A DNA stretch of 64,000 bases from Arenimonas oryziterrae DSM 21050 = YC6267 (GTDB taxonomy: Bacteria; Pseudomonadota; Gammaproteobacteria; Xanthomonadales; Xanthomonadaceae): positions 558,001 to 622,000 of the forward strand of contig NZ_ATVD01000001.1 of the NCBI RefSeq assembly GCF_000420545.1, given 5' to 3'. The notes below the pieces were generated by a model. It had not been told where the DNA came from and ran no database searches. It was given only the letters and a program-made list of their open reading frames with translations. Position numbers and translations under genes: made by a program. Positions 27,229-36,861 of the stretch are shown here, one piece after another (the stretch's first letter is position 1; every line of letters starts with the position of its first letter).

Positions 27229-27260
27229 CGGACCCAGCCCGGAATCGGCTCCGCTCGGGC

Positions 27261-27266
27261 TAGAAT
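27261..27266 (+). promoter_or_regulatory. lptD: Possible -10 element of lptD
   Basis: TAGAAT in a GGGCTAGAATGG context, 31 bases before the GTG start chosen for lptD. The same context precedes the btuM-like gene. Confidence 0.35.
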
Positions 27267-27297
27267 GGCCGCTGTTGAGCCTCTCCAGGACTGCCCG

Positions 27298-29514
27298 GTG
27301 CGTCGATCCCGACTGCGTTTGCTGCCGCTCTGCCTCGCGATTTCCGGCGCCGTGCACGCCCAGGAAACGGCACCGCCGCCGACCTGGTTGCTGTGCGCGA
27401 ATCCGCAGACCCTGCCCTGGTTCGTCGAGCCCGCGCCCGCCGCGGTCGACCGCGACCAGGCGCCCTCGGATGTCGTCGGCGACAGCCTGGACCTGAAGAA
27501 GGACGAACAGACCGCCTTCACCGGCAATGTCGTGCTCACCCACGGCGACCAGTGGCTGCATACCGATCGCCTCACTTACACGCATCCGAGCGAAACCTTC
27601 GTCACCGAAGGACCGGTGCAGTATCAGGACCATGCCGTGCGCCTGACCGCGGATAAAGCGGCAGGCGACCAGAAGGCCGATACGGTCAGCCTCGATGGCG
27701 TGACCTATCAGTTCAACCAGCAGCTGGGCAACGGCACGGCCGGACGCGCGGTCATGGCCGGCGAAGTCGGCGAACTCAGCACGGCGACCTATTCGACCTG
27801 CCCGCCCGACCAGCAGCAATGGCAGTTCTCCGCGAGCCGCATCAAGATCAACAACGAAACCTCCACCGGCGTGGCGACCAACGTCACCCTGCGCCTGGGC
27901 GGCATTCCGGTGATCTGGCTGCCAGTGATCAGTTTCCCGACCGACAACAAGCGCCGCACCGGCGTGCTGTCGCCGACGATCGGCCGCGACGACCGCAACG
28001 GCCTGGACATCAAGCTGCCGGTGTATCTGAACCTGGCGCCGAACTACGACGCAACACTGACGCCGCGCTGGCTGTCCAAGCGCGGCCTGATGCTCGACAG
28101 CGAGTTCCGCTACCTGTTCCCGAACTCGCACGGCGTCTTCCAGGGCACCTACCTGCCCAATGACGATGTCAGCGGCGACGATCGCAGCTACCTCAGCCTC
28201 GACCACATCACCACGCTGAACCGACACTGGTACGCCAGCGCCAACCTGCATCACGTCAGCGACGTCGATTATTTCGCCGACTTCGGCGATTCCATCGCGA
28301 ATACCTCGATCTCCCTGATCGAAAGCCAGGTCGGCATCTACGGACGCGGCAAATACTGGTCGGCGAGCCTGAACGCGCAGCAATGGCAAATCGCCAACGC
28401 GCTCATCGCCCCCGGCGATGAACCCTACCGCCGCTTGCCGCGCCTGCAGGCCAATGCCCATCGTCCGTTCACGCACTGGCTCGAAGCCGGGTTGTCGGCC
28501 GAGGCGGTGCGCTTCAACCACGGCAGCCGCGATGCCAGCGGCAATCGTATCGACCTGCGTCCCTACCTGCGTTTCCCGCTCGGCGGCAGCGCCTGGTACA
28601 TCACGCCGGAACTGGCCTGGCGCTACACCGCGTATTCGGTCAGCGACACCCTCGCCGACAGCGCGGGCGACACCTCGTTCACGCGCAGCCTGCCGATCGT
28701 CAGCGTCGATGCTGGCGCGTATTTCGAGCGCAACTTCGACTGGGGCGGCAAGGGTTATGTGCAGACCCTCGAGCCGCGCCTGTACTACCTGCGTGTGCCC
28801 TACCGCGACCAGGACGATCTGCCGCTGTTCGACACCGCCGAACTGACCTATGGCTGGACCTCGCTGTTCCGCGACAACCGCTTCGGCGGTGCCGACCGCC
28901 AGGCCGATGCGAACCAGGCCACCCTGGCCCTGGGCACGCGCATCCTGAGCAGCAGCGACGGCCGCGAGCGCCTGAGCGCGAGCATCGGCCGCATCACCTA
29001 TTTCGACACGCCGCGGGTCACCCTGCCGGGCTCCCTGCCCCTATCCGACAACGGCAGCGCCTGGATCGCCACGACCGACCTGGCCCTGACCGACGGCTGG
29101 AACGTGGGCTTCACGCAGCAATGGGACCCGGACACGCGCAAGACCGACCTGTCCTCGGTCCGCAGCCAGGTGCGCTTCCGCGGCGGCGGCGTATTCAATG
29201 CCGCCTACCGCTATCGCCGCGATCTGCTGGAACAAACGGACCTGAGTTTTGTCGTACCCGTGAACCGCAACTGGAGCGTCTACGGCCGATGGAACTATTC
29301 CCTGCGCGACAACCAGACCCTCGAGGCCCTCGCCGGCTTCGAGCGGCGCGGCTGCTGCGTGGCGGTACGCCTGCTGGGGCGCCAGTACATACGCAGTTTC
29401 AACAGCCGCCAGAACCTCGGCCTCTACCTTGAAATCGAACTTACCGGCCTCGGAAGCTTCGGGCGCGACACGGCCCGCCTGCTCGATAATGCTATTCTTG
29501 GCTATACCCGCTGA
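27298..29514 (+). CDS. lptD: LPS-assembly outer-membrane protein LptD
   Basis: 738 residues from the GTG at 27298, which directly precedes a signal peptide ending H-A-Q; an ATG at 27265 is in frame but would bury the signal. An OstA-like jellyroll domain (about 60-160) precedes the beta-barrel. Cys33, Cys168, Cys686 and Cys687 reproduce the four-Cys pattern whose interdomain disulfides are needed for LptD function in Escherichia coli. With LptE it inserts lipopolysaccharide into the outer leaflet. Starts the lptD-surA-pdxA-rsmA-apaG-apaH run. Confidence 0.95.
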   Translation: MRRSRLRLLPLCLAISGAVHAQETAPPPTWLLCANPQTLPWFVEPAPAAVDRDQAPSDVVGDSLDLKKDEQTAFTGNVVLTHGDQWLHTDRLTYTHPSETFVTEGPVQYQDHAVRLTADKAAGDQKADTVSLDGVTYQFNQQLGNGTAGRAVMAGEVGELSTATYSTCPPDQQQWQFSASRIKINNETSTGVATNVTLRLGGIPVIWLPVISFPTDNKRRTGVLSPTIGRDDRNGLDIKLPVYLNLAPNYDATLTPRWLSKRGLMLDSEFRYLFPNSHGVFQGTYLPNDDVSGDDRSYLSLDHITTLNRHWYASANLHHVSDVDYFADFGDSIANTSISLIESQVGIYGRGKYWSASLNAQQWQIANALIAPGDEPYRRLPRLQANAHRPFTHWLEAGLSAEAVRFNHGSRDASGNRIDLRPYLRFPLGGSAWYITPELAWRYTAYSVSDTLADSAGDTSFTRSLPIVSVDAGAYFERNFDWGGKGYVQTLEPRLYYLRVPYRDQDDLPLFDTAELTYGWTSLFRDNRFGGADRQADANQATLALGTRILSSSDGRERLSASIGRITYFDTPRVTLPGSLPLSDNGSAWIATTDLALTDGWNVGFTQQWDPDTRKTDLSSVRSQVRFRGGGVFNAAYRYRRDLLEQTDLSFVVPVNRNWSVYGRWNYSLRDNQTLEALAGFERRGCCVAVRLLGRQYIRSFNSRQNLGLYLEIELTGLGSFGRDTARLLDNAILGYTR

Positions 29515-29555
29515 CCTGCCGCGCCCCTCTGGCGCGCACCGGAGTGTCTGAAACG

Positions 29556-30848
29556 ATGAAACCCTATTTGCCCCTGTTCCTCGCCGCCCTGTTCGTCGCC
29601 AGCCCGGCGCCGAGCCATGCCCAGGCCGCCTCCTCGCAGTCGCTCGACGGCATCGTCGCGATCGTCGACGAAGACGTGATCCTGCGCAGCGAACTCGACC
29701 GTGCCGTCGCCAACATCACCGCCCAGTACGCCAGCCAGCCGGGCCAGCTGCCGCCGCGCGAGATCCTCGAAAAGCAGGTGCTCGAGCGCCTGGTGATGGT
29801 CCGCCTGCAGGTCGCCCGCGCGGCCGATTCGGGCATCCGCATCAGCGACGCCGAACTGCAGCAGGCGATGAACTCGGTCGCCAACCAGAACCGCATGACC
29901 CTCGACCAGCTGCGCGCGCGCTTGGCCAGCGAAGGCCTGTCGTTCGACGAATTCCGCGAGAACCTGCGCGACGAAGTCACCATCCAGCGTCTGCGCCAGC
30001 GCTACATCCAGGCCAAGGTCCAGGTCAGCGAAGCGGAAATCGACCAGCTCATCGCGACCCAGCAGATCGGCGGTCCGGAAATGCGCCTGGCCAACCTGCA
30101 GATCAACCTGCCAGAAGGCGCCACGCCGGACGAAATCGCCCGCGGGCGCGAGAAGATCGAGCAGATCAAAGGTCTGATCGAACGCGGCGAAACCACGTTC
30201 AATGCTGCGGCGATCCGCTATTCGCAGGCGCAGAACGCGCTGGATGGCGGCGAGCTCGGCTGGCGCAGCTACGATTCCATCCCGCCGCTGTTCGCCAACG
30301 TGCTGCGCGCGATGAAGCCCGGCCAGATCACCGATCCGGTGCGCGGTCCGAGCGGCTTCCAGATCGTGCAGCTCGAGGAAGTCCGCGAGGCGTCCGCGCA
30401 GAAAGTCACGCAGTACCGCGCGTCCGACATCATGATCCGCACCTCCGACCTGGTCAGCGCCGAAGTCGCGCGCCAGAAGATCCAGGCCCTGCGCGATCGC
30501 ATCGCCGGTGGTGAGGACTTCGCCAAGGTCGCCAAGGAAGCCTCCGACGACACGCTCACGCGCAACGCCGGCGGTGATATGGGTTGGTTCCAGGCCGACC
30601 AGTGGGGCACCGCGATCGGCGCCCAGGTTCAGCAGCTCGCCGATGGCGGTCTGTCGCCGATCTTCCAGAGCGATGTCGGCTTCCACCTGATCAAGCGCAC
30701 CGGCATGCGCGAGCAGGACGTCACCGAAGACAACCGCCGCAACAAGGCGCGTGAAATCATCGGCAACCGCAAGGCCGACGAAGAATTCGAACGCTTCCTG
30801 CGCCAGATGCGCGCCGAGGCTTATTTCGAATCGCGGCTGGGTGCCTGA
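29556..30848 (+). CDS. surA: Periplasmic peptidyl-prolyl isomerase/chaperone SurA
   Basis: 430 residues from the ATG at 29556, with signal peptide ending S-H-A-Q. An N-terminal SurA chaperone region (about 30-150) is followed by two parvulin PPIase domains (about 170-275 and 285-385) with L-G-W and M-G-W segments, and a C-terminal helix. It escorts unfolded outer-membrane proteins, LptD among them, so its place after lptD is meaningful. GGAG at 29541-29544 serves as ribosome site. Confidence 0.96.
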   Translation: MKPYLPLFLAALFVASPAPSHAQAASSQSLDGIVAIVDEDVILRSELDRAVANITAQYASQPGQLPPREILEKQVLERLVMVRLQVARAADSGIRISDAELQQAMNSVANQNRMTLDQLRARLASEGLSFDEFRENLRDEVTIQRLRQRYIQAKVQVSEAEIDQLIATQQIGGPEMRLANLQINLPEGATPDEIARGREKIEQIKGLIERGETTFNAAAIRYSQAQNALDGGELGWRSYDSIPPLFANVLRAMKPGQITDPVRGPSGFQIVQLEEVREASAQKVTQYRASDIMIRTSDLVSAEVARQKIQALRDRIAGGEDFAKVAKEASDDTLTRNAGGDMGWFQADQWGTAIGAQVQQLADGGLSPIFQSDVGFHLIKRTGMREQDVTEDNRRNKAREIIGNRKADEEFERFLRQMRAEAYFESRLGA

Positions 30849-30854
30849 ACCGCC

Positions 30855-31826
30855 ATGCGCCCGCGGCTAGCCCTGGTTCCGGGCGAGCCTGCGGGCGTCG
30901 GGCCCGAACTGTGCGTTCGTCTGGCCCAGGCTGACCGCGCCGCCGACCTGGTGGTTCTCGCCGATCCCGATACCCTGCTCGCCGCGGCCGAGGCCTTGTC
31001 GGTTCCGCTGCGCCTGCGCGCTGCCGATGCCGACTGCGGTCCCGGCGAACTCGCGCTGATGCCCCTGCCGCAGGCACGCCCCGTGCGCTTCGGCCATCCC
31101 GATCCGGACAACGCGCGCGCGGTCATCGATGCCCTGCTCGCCGGCGGACGCGGCTGTCTCGACGGCCGCTTCCATGGGCTGGTTACCGGCCCGGTGCACA
31201 AGGCCAGCATCAATGCCGGCGGCATCGTCTACACCGGCACCACCGAACTGCTCGCCGACCAGGCCGGTCGCGACGTCGTCATGATGCTCGCCAACCCGAC
31301 CCTGCGCGTCGCGCTCGCCACCACGCATCTGCCCCTGCGTGCGGTGCCGGCGGCGATCACGCGCGAGGGCCTGACGCGCACCCTGCGCATCCTGCAGGCG
31401 TCCCTGCAGCACGAATTCGGCATCGCTGCGCCGCGCATCGCGGTGCTGGGCCTGAATCCGCATGCCGGCGAACAGGGCGTGCTTGGCGACGAGGAAATTG
31501 CCACGATCTCCCCCGTCATCGAACAACTGCGCGCCGACGGCCTGCAACTGATCGGACCGCTGCCGGCCGACACCGCCTTCCTGCCGCAGAAACTGCTCGG
31601 CTTCGACGCGGTGCTCGCGATGTACCACGACCAGGGCCTGCCCGTGCTCAAGCACGCCGGTTTCGAGCGCGCGGTGAACATCACGCTGGGCCTGCCATAT
31701 CCGCGCGTGGCCGTCGATCACGGCACCGCGCTCGAACTCGCCGGCCATGGCAACGCCGATCCCTCCAGCCTCCACGCCGCCGTCGAGTTGTGCACGCGAC
31801 TGGCCGAACACAGGATCCGCGCATGA
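30855..31826 (+). CDS. pdxA: 4-hydroxythreonine-4-phosphate dehydrogenase
   Basis: 323 residues. Oxidises 4-phosphohydroxy-L-threonine in the DXP-dependent pyridoxal phosphate pathway, using the same deoxyxylulose phosphate made by dxs. P-G-E-P-A-G-V-G-P-E start, T-G-P-V-H-K near residue 114, T-T-H-L-P-L metal His near 156 and M-Y-H-D-Q-G-L near 256 match the family. Overlaps rsmA as ATGA. Confidence 0.95.
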   Translation: MRPRLALVPGEPAGVGPELCVRLAQADRAADLVVLADPDTLLAAAEALSVPLRLRAADADCGPGELALMPLPQARPVRFGHPDPDNARAVIDALLAGGRGCLDGRFHGLVTGPVHKASINAGGIVYTGTTELLADQAGRDVVMMLANPTLRVALATTHLPLRAVPAAITREGLTRTLRILQASLQHEFGIAAPRIAVLGLNPHAGEQGVLGDEEIATISPVIEQLRADGLQLIGPLPADTAFLPQKLLGFDAVLAMYHDQGLPVLKHAGFERAVNITLGLPYPRVAVDHGTALELAGHGNADPSSLHAAVELCTRLAEHRIRA

Positions 31827-32632
31827 GCCATTTCAAGGATCCCCCCAAGAAGCAGTTGGGCCAGCATTTCCTCACCGACCGCAACGTCATCGACCAGATC
31901 GTGCGCGCGGTGAATCCGCAGCCGGGCGACACCCTGGTGGAAATCGGCCCCGGCCAGGGCGCGATCACCTTCCCGCTACTGAAAAAGCATGGCGCGTTGA
32001 CGGTGATCGAATTCGACCGCGACCTGATCACGCCGCTGATGGAAGTGTCCGAAGGCCACGGCGACCTCACCATCGTCCACAAGGACGTGCTCAAGGTCGA
32101 TTTCGGCAAGCTCGCCGGCGAGGAGCGCATCCGCCTGGTCGGCAACCTGCCCTACAACATCTCCACGCCGATCCTGTTCCATGTGCTCGAGCACGCCGAG
32201 TCCGTGCGCGACATGCATTTCATGCTGCAGAAGGAAGTCGTCGACCGCATGGCCGCCGATCCGGGCAGCAAGGTGTTCGGCCGCCTCAGCGTGATGCTGC
32301 AGGCGACCTGCGAGGTCACGCCGCTGTTCGACATCGGGCCGCTGGCCTTCCGGCCGCCGCCGAAGGTCGATTCGGCCGTCGTACGCCTGGTGCCGAAGCC
32401 GGCGGGATCAATCGGCATCGACGATCCCGCGCTGTTCGAGAGCCTCGTGCGCAACGCCTTCGGACAACGGCGCAAGACCTTGCGCAATGCGGTGCAGCAA
32501 CTGTGCACCGGCGACGAGATTCTCGCGGCCGGTTTGCGCCCGGAAGCGCGCGCCGAGCAACTGGAGGTCGCGCAGTTCATCGCGCTGGCCAATTATCTGG
32601 CTTCACGCCCCGCCCCGGCCGCAAGTTTGTAA
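31823..32632 (+). CDS. rsmA: 16S rRNA dimethyladenosine transferase RsmA (KsgA)
   Basis: 269 residues. Dimethylates A1518 and A1519 of 16S rRNA. K-K-Q-L-G-Q-H-F-L start, SAM motif E-I-G-P-G-Q-G near residue 38 and N-L-P-Y-N-I-S near 110 are the family signatures. The ATG at 31823 overlaps the pdxA stop and is preferred over an upstream in-frame start. Confidence 0.97.
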   Translation: MSHFKDPPKKQLGQHFLTDRNVIDQIVRAVNPQPGDTLVEIGPGQGAITFPLLKKHGALTVIEFDRDLITPLMEVSEGHGDLTIVHKDVLKVDFGKLAGEERIRLVGNLPYNISTPILFHVLEHAESVRDMHFMLQKEVVDRMAADPGSKVFGRLSVMLQATCEVTPLFDIGPLAFRPPPKVDSAVVRLVPKPAGSIGIDDPALFESLVRNAFGQRRKTLRNAVQQLCTGDEILAAGLRPEARAEQLEVAQFIALANYLASRPAPAASL

Positions 32633-32641
32633 GATGTCCGC

Positions 32642-33022
32642 ATGAACTCGCCGCTGCACGCCATCGCCGTGGACGTCGCCACCCGCTTTCTCGCCGACCA
32701 GTCGGCGCCCGAAGACGGCCGCTACGTGTTCGCCTACACCATCCGCATCAGCAATCGCGGACAGGTGCCGGCGCGACTGATCAGCCGGCATTGGCTCATC
32801 ACCGACGACAACGGCAAGGTGCAGGAAGTGCGCGGCGAAGGCGTGGTCGGCGAACAGCCCTGGCTGCGCCCGGGCGATGATTTCGAATACACCTCGGGCG
32901 CGGTGCTGGAGACGGCGCTGGGCACGATGGAAGGCAGCTATCAGATGCTCGCCGACGACGGCACGCATTACGACGCGCCGATCGCGGCGTTCACGCTGTC
33001 CGTGCCGCGGACGCTGCACTGA
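32642..33022 (+). CDS. apaG: ApaG protein
   Basis: 126 residues, the usual length of this immunoglobulin-like beta-sandwich protein. [11 protein letters not shown] near residue 28, S-R-H-W near 46, G-E-G-V-V-G near 65 and G-S-Y-Q-M near 98 are conserved. Its biochemical role is not settled; it is coupled to apaH here (stop and start overlap by one base), as in enterobacteria. Confidence 0.96.
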   Translation: MNSPLHAIAVDVATRFLADQSAPEDGRYVFAYTIRISNRGQVPARLISRHWLITDDNGKVQEVRGEGVVGEQPWLRPGDDFEYTSGAVLETALGTMEGSYQMLADDGTHYDAPIAAFTLSVPRTLH

Positions 33023-33864
33023 TGAGCACCTACGCGATCGGCGACATCCAGGGCTGCTACGACGCCTTGCAGCGCCTGCTGGAAAAGATCCGTTTCGATC
33101 CGGTCAAGGACCGCCTGTGGTTCTGCGGCGACCTGGTCAACCGCGGCGGACAATCCCTGGAAACCCTGCGCCTGGTGCATTCGCTGGCGATCCACAGCAC
33201 GATTGTGCTCGGCAATCACGATCTGTCCCTGCTCGCGATCGCGCAACGCCAGGAAGCGGAGCAGCGCAAGGTCAATCCGGATCTGGGCCGCATCCTGTTC
33301 GCCGACGACCGCGATGTGCTTATCGACTGGCTGCGCCAGCAGAAACTCCTGCACGTCGACCGCACGCTCGGCTTCGCCATGGTGCACGCGGGCCTGGCGC
33401 CGAAGTGGTCGATCAAGATCGCCGAAGCGCGCGCGCGCGAAGTCGAGGAACTGCTGCGCGGCGAGAGCCACCGCAAGCTGCTGCGCAACATGTACGGCGA
33501 CAAGCCGGCATGGACGCCCAAGCTCACCGGTCCGGAACGCTTCCGCGCGATCGTCAACGTATTCACGCGTATGCGCTATTGCACGCCGGCCGGGCGCATC
33601 GGTTTCGATGACAAGGGCCGTCCGGGCACGCAGAAAGCCGGCCTGTATCCGTGGTTCGAAGTGCCAGGCCACCTGCCGCGCGAATTGCCCGTGGTTTGCG
33701 GCCACTGGTCCACGCTCGGCCTGTTCATGGGCCTGGGCATCTACAGCATCGATACCGGCGCGGTCTGGGGCGGCAAGCTCACCGCGCTCGAACTGGGCCC
33801 GGAATTGCGCCTGCACCAGGTCGATGGCCGCAAGATGGCAAGCGGCGAAAAAGCCGGCGACTAG
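33022..33864 (+). CDS. apaH: Diadenosine tetraphosphatase (symmetrical) ApaH
   Basis: 280 residues. Hydrolyses Ap4A to two ADP and also removes Np4 caps from RNA in Escherichia coli. The metallophosphatase motifs G-D-I-Q-G near residue 7, G-D-L-V-N-R-G near 36 and G-N-H-D near 66 are intact. It converges on folA: the palindrome CTAG at 33861-33864 supplies the TAG stops of both genes. Confidence 0.96.
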   Translation: MSTYAIGDIQGCYDALQRLLEKIRFDPVKDRLWFCGDLVNRGGQSLETLRLVHSLAIHSTIVLGNHDLSLLAIAQRQEAEQRKVNPDLGRILFADDRDVLIDWLRQQKLLHVDRTLGFAMVHAGLAPKWSIKIAEARAREVEELLRGESHRKLLRNMYGDKPAWTPKLTGPERFRAIVNVFTRMRYCTPAGRIGFDDKGRPGTQKAGLYPWFEVPGHLPRELPVVCGHWSTLGLFMGLGIYSIDTGAVWGGKLTALELGPELRLHQVDGRKMASGEKAGD

Positions 33865-34400
33865 TCCGCAGCGTCTTTTGTGGGAGCGGACCTGGCCGCG
33901 ATGCCCTTGCGCTCGTAATCGACAAACTCGAACGCGAACGCGTGTTTCGCATCGACCGCGTGCGCTTCCCGCCGGGTCACGCGCCAGCCCGCCGGATCGA
34001 ACGCCGGGAAGAAGGCATGCGCATCGACGACCTCGGTCTCGACATGCGTCAGATACAGATGCGTGGCGATCGGCAGTAGCAGCGCGTAGATCTCACCGCC
34101 ACCGATGACCATCAGATCCGCGTCGCCGGCAAACCGGCGCGCCTCATCGATGGATGCCACCGCCTCCATGCCCTCGAACGGCACCTGACCCGACCGCGTC
34201 AGCACGAGATTGCGTCGTCCGGGCAAGGCACGACCCAGCGACAGCGCCGTCTTGCGTCCCATCAACACCGGTTTGCCGAGCGTCAAGGCCTTGAAGCGCT
34301 TGAGATCATCGGGCAATCGCCAAGGCAAATCGTTGTCGCGGCCGATCGCCAAATTACGATCGACCGCAGCGATCAATGCGACGTTTCGCGCATCGGTCAT
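33861..34400 (-). CDS. folA: Dihydrofolate reductase
   Basis: 179 residues from the ATG at 34400; reduces dihydrofolate with NADPH. L-P-W-R-L-P near residue 25 with the catalytic Asp at D-D-L-K-R-F, M-G-R-K-T near 47 and I-G-G-G-E-I-Y near 99 are conserved. Most family members end soon after the F-x-Y-E-R strand; here 14 extra residues (G-I-A-A-R-S-A-P-T-K-D-A-A-D) follow, encoded by REP-like DNA at 33880-33904. Third downstream gene after lgt and thyA, pairing with ThyA in the folate cycle. Confidence 0.95.
   Translation of the reverse strand: MTDARNVALIAAVDRNLAIGRDNDLPWRLPDDLKRFKALTLGKPVLMGRKTALSLGRALPGRRNLVLTRSGQVPFEGMEAVASIDEARRFAGDADLMVIGGGEIYALLLPIATHLYLTHVETEVVDAHAFFPAFDPAGWRVTRREAHAVDAKHAFAFEFVDYERKGIAARSAPTKDAAD
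33880..33904 (+). repeat. REP-like sequence inside the 3' end of folA
   Basis: GTGGGAGCGGACCTGGCCGC followed by GATGC resembles the 5' half of the widespread gammaproteobacterial GTGGGAGCGG... palindromic element. It encodes the non-conserved tail of FolA on the opposite strand. Confidence 0.55.
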
Positions 34401-34402
34401 CG

Positions 34403-35008
34403 TCAGCCGGCGTCCGTTGCGGCGGCAGGCGCGGCAGGCGGCGCCGTCGTGCCGTTCTTGCAGGTGAAATCCATGGCCTCCAGGGCAAGCATCATCTGCG
34501 CGCCGATCGGATCGCCTTTCGGATACACCAGCTCGACGGTCGCCCAGGACTGCGGCAGGGAAACGATCCACACGACTGCGTCGGCACCGACCTGCCTGCG
34601 GCTGTCGCCGGAATAACGCGTCGTCTTCACTCCGCCGAGGGTGACCTCATCGAAGCGGGTGACCGAGACGCCGCCCAGCGCCGAGGTCTTGAGCCCGACG
34701 CGCATCATGTCGTTCAAGCCCGGGAAATCGGGTCGGCATACTTCCGACACGACGGCGACGGCGCGGGTGCCGTCGCTCTCGCGCACCAGCTCGTGCACGG
34801 AATATCCGGCGCGACGGGGCGCTCCGGACGCGTTCTCGTCGCCCAGGCGCACGTCCGTCGGCAGACGGTACGCCCCCGTGGCGCCGTGGACTTCGACCGG
34901 AGCGGCGGGTGCGGTAGCCACCGTCGGTTCGGCCGCAAAACTGCCGGTCACGACCACGCTCGCTGCGAACATCATCCCGCACAGGCGGGCGGGCGAAAAC
35001 CATTTCAT
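34403..35008 (-). CDS. Exported hypothetical protein
   Basis: 201 residues with a signal peptide of about 25 residues (ending S-F-A-A). The mature part contains one Cys pair candidate (Cys in E-V-C-R-P and in D-F-T-C-K), an R-Y-S-G-D-S-R-R segment near 130 and an Ala/Pro-rich end. It lies between thyA and folA in the same operon, 19 bases after thyA and two bases before folA. I do not recognise the family; periplasmic location is inferred. Confidence 0.8.
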   Translation of the reverse strand: MKWFSPARLCGMMFAASVVVTGSFAAEPTVATAPAAPVEVHGATGAYRLPTDVRLGDENASGAPRRAGYSVHELVRESDGTRAVAVVSEVCRPDFPGLNDMMRVGLKTSALGGVSVTRFDEVTLGGVKTTRYSGDSRRQVGADAVVWIVSLPQSWATVELVYPKGDPIGAQMMLALEAMDFTCKNGTTAPPAAPAAATDAG

Positions 35009-35027
35009 GTCTTGATCCTCGCGCAGA

Positions 35028-35822
35028 TCACACCGCCACCGGGGCCTTGATCGCGGGATGCGGGTCGTAGCCCTCGATCGCGATGTCGTCGAAACCGAAG
35101 GCGAACAGATCGGTGATCGCGGGGTTGAGCACCAGCGTCGGCAAGGGCCGGGTCGAACGCGACAACTGTTCGCGCGCCTGGTCGAAGTGGTTCGAGTACA
35201 CGTGCGCATCGCCGAGCGTGTGCACGAAATCGCCGACGCGCAGGCCGCAGACCTGCGCGATCATGTGCGTGAGCAGCGCGTAACTCGCGATGTTGAACGG
35301 CACGCCGAGGAAGATGTCGGCCGAACGCTGGTACAGCTGGCAGCTGAGCTTGCCGTCGGCAACATAGAACTGGAACAGCGCGTGGCAGGGCATCAGCGCC
35401 ATCTTCGGCAGATCGGCGACGTTCCAGGCATTGACGATCAGCCGGCGCGAATCGGGATTGCGCTTGATTTCCTCGACGACCCAACGAATCTGATCGACTT
35501 CCACGCCATCGGCGCCGGCCCAGCTGCGCCACTGTTTGCCGTAGACGGGACCAAGTTCGCCGCGCTCGTCGGCCCACTCGTCCCAGATACTGACCTTGTT
35601 CTCTTTGAGGTAGGCGATATTGGTCTCGCCTTTGAGGAACCACAGCAGCTCATGGATGATCGAGCGCAGATGCAGCTTCTTGGTCGTGACCAGCGGAAAG
35701 CCTGCGGCCAGATCGAAACGCATCTGCCAACCAAACACCGAACGCGTGCCCGTGCCGGTGCGGTCGGATTTTTCCGCGCCGTGCTCCAGCACGTGGTTCA
35801 GCAGGTCGAGATAGGCGCGCAT
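35028..35822 (-). CDS. thyA: Thymidylate synthase
   Basis: 264 residues, the same length as Escherichia coli ThyA. Methylates dUMP with methylene-tetrahydrofolate. The catalytic Cys lies in [10 protein letters not shown] (Cys146 by that numbering), with R-S[10 protein letters not shown] for substrate binding and E-L-L-W-F-L near residue 58. Starts one base after the lgt stop, so the genes are coupled; this places dTMP synthesis beside lipoprotein lipidation as in enterobacteria. Confidence 0.98.
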   Translation of the reverse strand: MRAYLDLLNHVLEHGAEKSDRTGTGTRSVFGWQMRFDLAAGFPLVTTKKLHLRSIIHELLWFLKGETNIAYLKENKVSIWDEWADERGELGPVYGKQWRSWAGADGVEVDQIRWVVEEIKRNPDSRRLIVNAWNVADLPKMALMPCHALFQFYVADGKLSCQLYQRSADIFLGVPFNIASYALLTHMIAQVCGLRVGDFVHTLGDAHVYSNHFDQAREQLSRSTRPLPTLVLNPAITDLFAFGFDDIAIEGYDPHPAIKAPVAV

Positions 35823-35823
35823 G

Positions 35824-36705
35824 TCATTCCCTCACAGGCTGCAGCGTCGGCGAGGTGTGCGACAGCCACAGCAGGCCCAGGCCCAGCGCGATCAGCGGCA
35901 GAGACAGCAGCTGGCCCATCGTCAGCCAGTCGAACGCGAGGTAGCCGATCTGCGCATCGGGCACGCGCACGAACTCGACCGCGAAACGGAACAGGCCGTA
36001 CAGCAGCGCGAACAAGCCCGACACCGCGTAACGCGGACGCGGCTGGCGCGAGAAGAAATACAGCAGCGCGAACATCACCAGACCTTCGAGAAACGCCTGG
36101 TACAACTGGGACGGATGCCGCGCATAGGCATCGAGCGCACCGCTGGCGTGCAGCTCGCGCAGCTTGTCCATCGCCTGACCGGTGTAGGGTCCGAGGTCGC
36201 TGTGCGGAAAGATCACGCCCCAGCTGCCATCGGTGGGCTTGCCGTACAACTCGCCGCCGATGAAATTGCCCAGGCGCCCGAAGCCCAGGCCCGGCGGCAC
36301 CAGCGGCGCGATGAAATCCAACGTGTCGAACACGTGCAGCTTGCGCCGCCAGGACCACCACGCCACCGCGATCATCACGCCCAGCAGGCCGCCATGAAAA
36401 CTCATGCCGCCTTCGTTGATCTTGAACAGGAACCACGGATTGGCGAGGAAGTCGGAGAACGCATAGAACAGCACGTAGCCGATGCGTCCGCCAAACACCA
36501 CGCCGAGCATGCCGTAGAAAAGCAGATCGCCGTAGGCATCGACATTGACCCCGGGCAGACGGCCCGCGCGGACGCGACGTGCGCCGAGCCACCAGGCCAC
36601 ACCGAAACCGAGCAGGTACATGATCCCGTACCAGTGGATGCCATGCGGCCAGAACGGCAGCGGCAGGGCGATGGGATTGATGTCGTGCAGAAGAGGTCCG
36701 GGCAT
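35824..36705 (-). CDS. lgt: Prolipoprotein diacylglyceryl transferase
   Basis: 293 residues, about seven membrane segments. Transfers diacylglycerol from phosphatidylglycerol to the lipobox Cys of prolipoproteins. M-S-F-H-G-G-L-L-G near residue 100, [13 protein letters not shown] near 143 (an N-to-G variant of the usual N-G-E) and R-H-P-S-Q-L-Y near 195 are recognisable. First gene of lgt-thyA-hypothetical-folA. Several lipoproteins in this window would be its substrates. Confidence 0.96.
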   Translation of the reverse strand: MPGPLLHDINPIALPLPFWPHGIHWYGIMYLLGFGVAWWLGARRVRAGRLPGVNVDAYGDLLFYGMLGVVFGGRIGYVLFYAFSDFLANPWFLFKINEGGMSFHGGLLGVMIAVAWWSWRRKLHVFDTLDFIAPLVPPGLGFGRLGNFIGGELYGKPTDGSWGVIFPHSDLGPYTGQAMDKLRELHASGALDAYARHPSQLYQAFLEGLVMFALLYFFSRQPRPRYAVSGLFALLYGLFRFAVEFVRVPDAQIGYLAFDWLTMGQLLSLPLIALGLGLLWLSHTSPTLQPVRE

Positions 36706-36861
36706 GGACCTATTTTGCCTGACCGGGGCACCCAGCCCAAGCGACTTTCGGCGCGATCGCGCACGGAAGGTGCATTATCCGCAGGGTCGGGATCCCCCTG
36801 CCCGCCCGATGCCGGAATCCAACCCGCCGGCCGCCCGACGAATCGAATACGGCAAGCCCCC

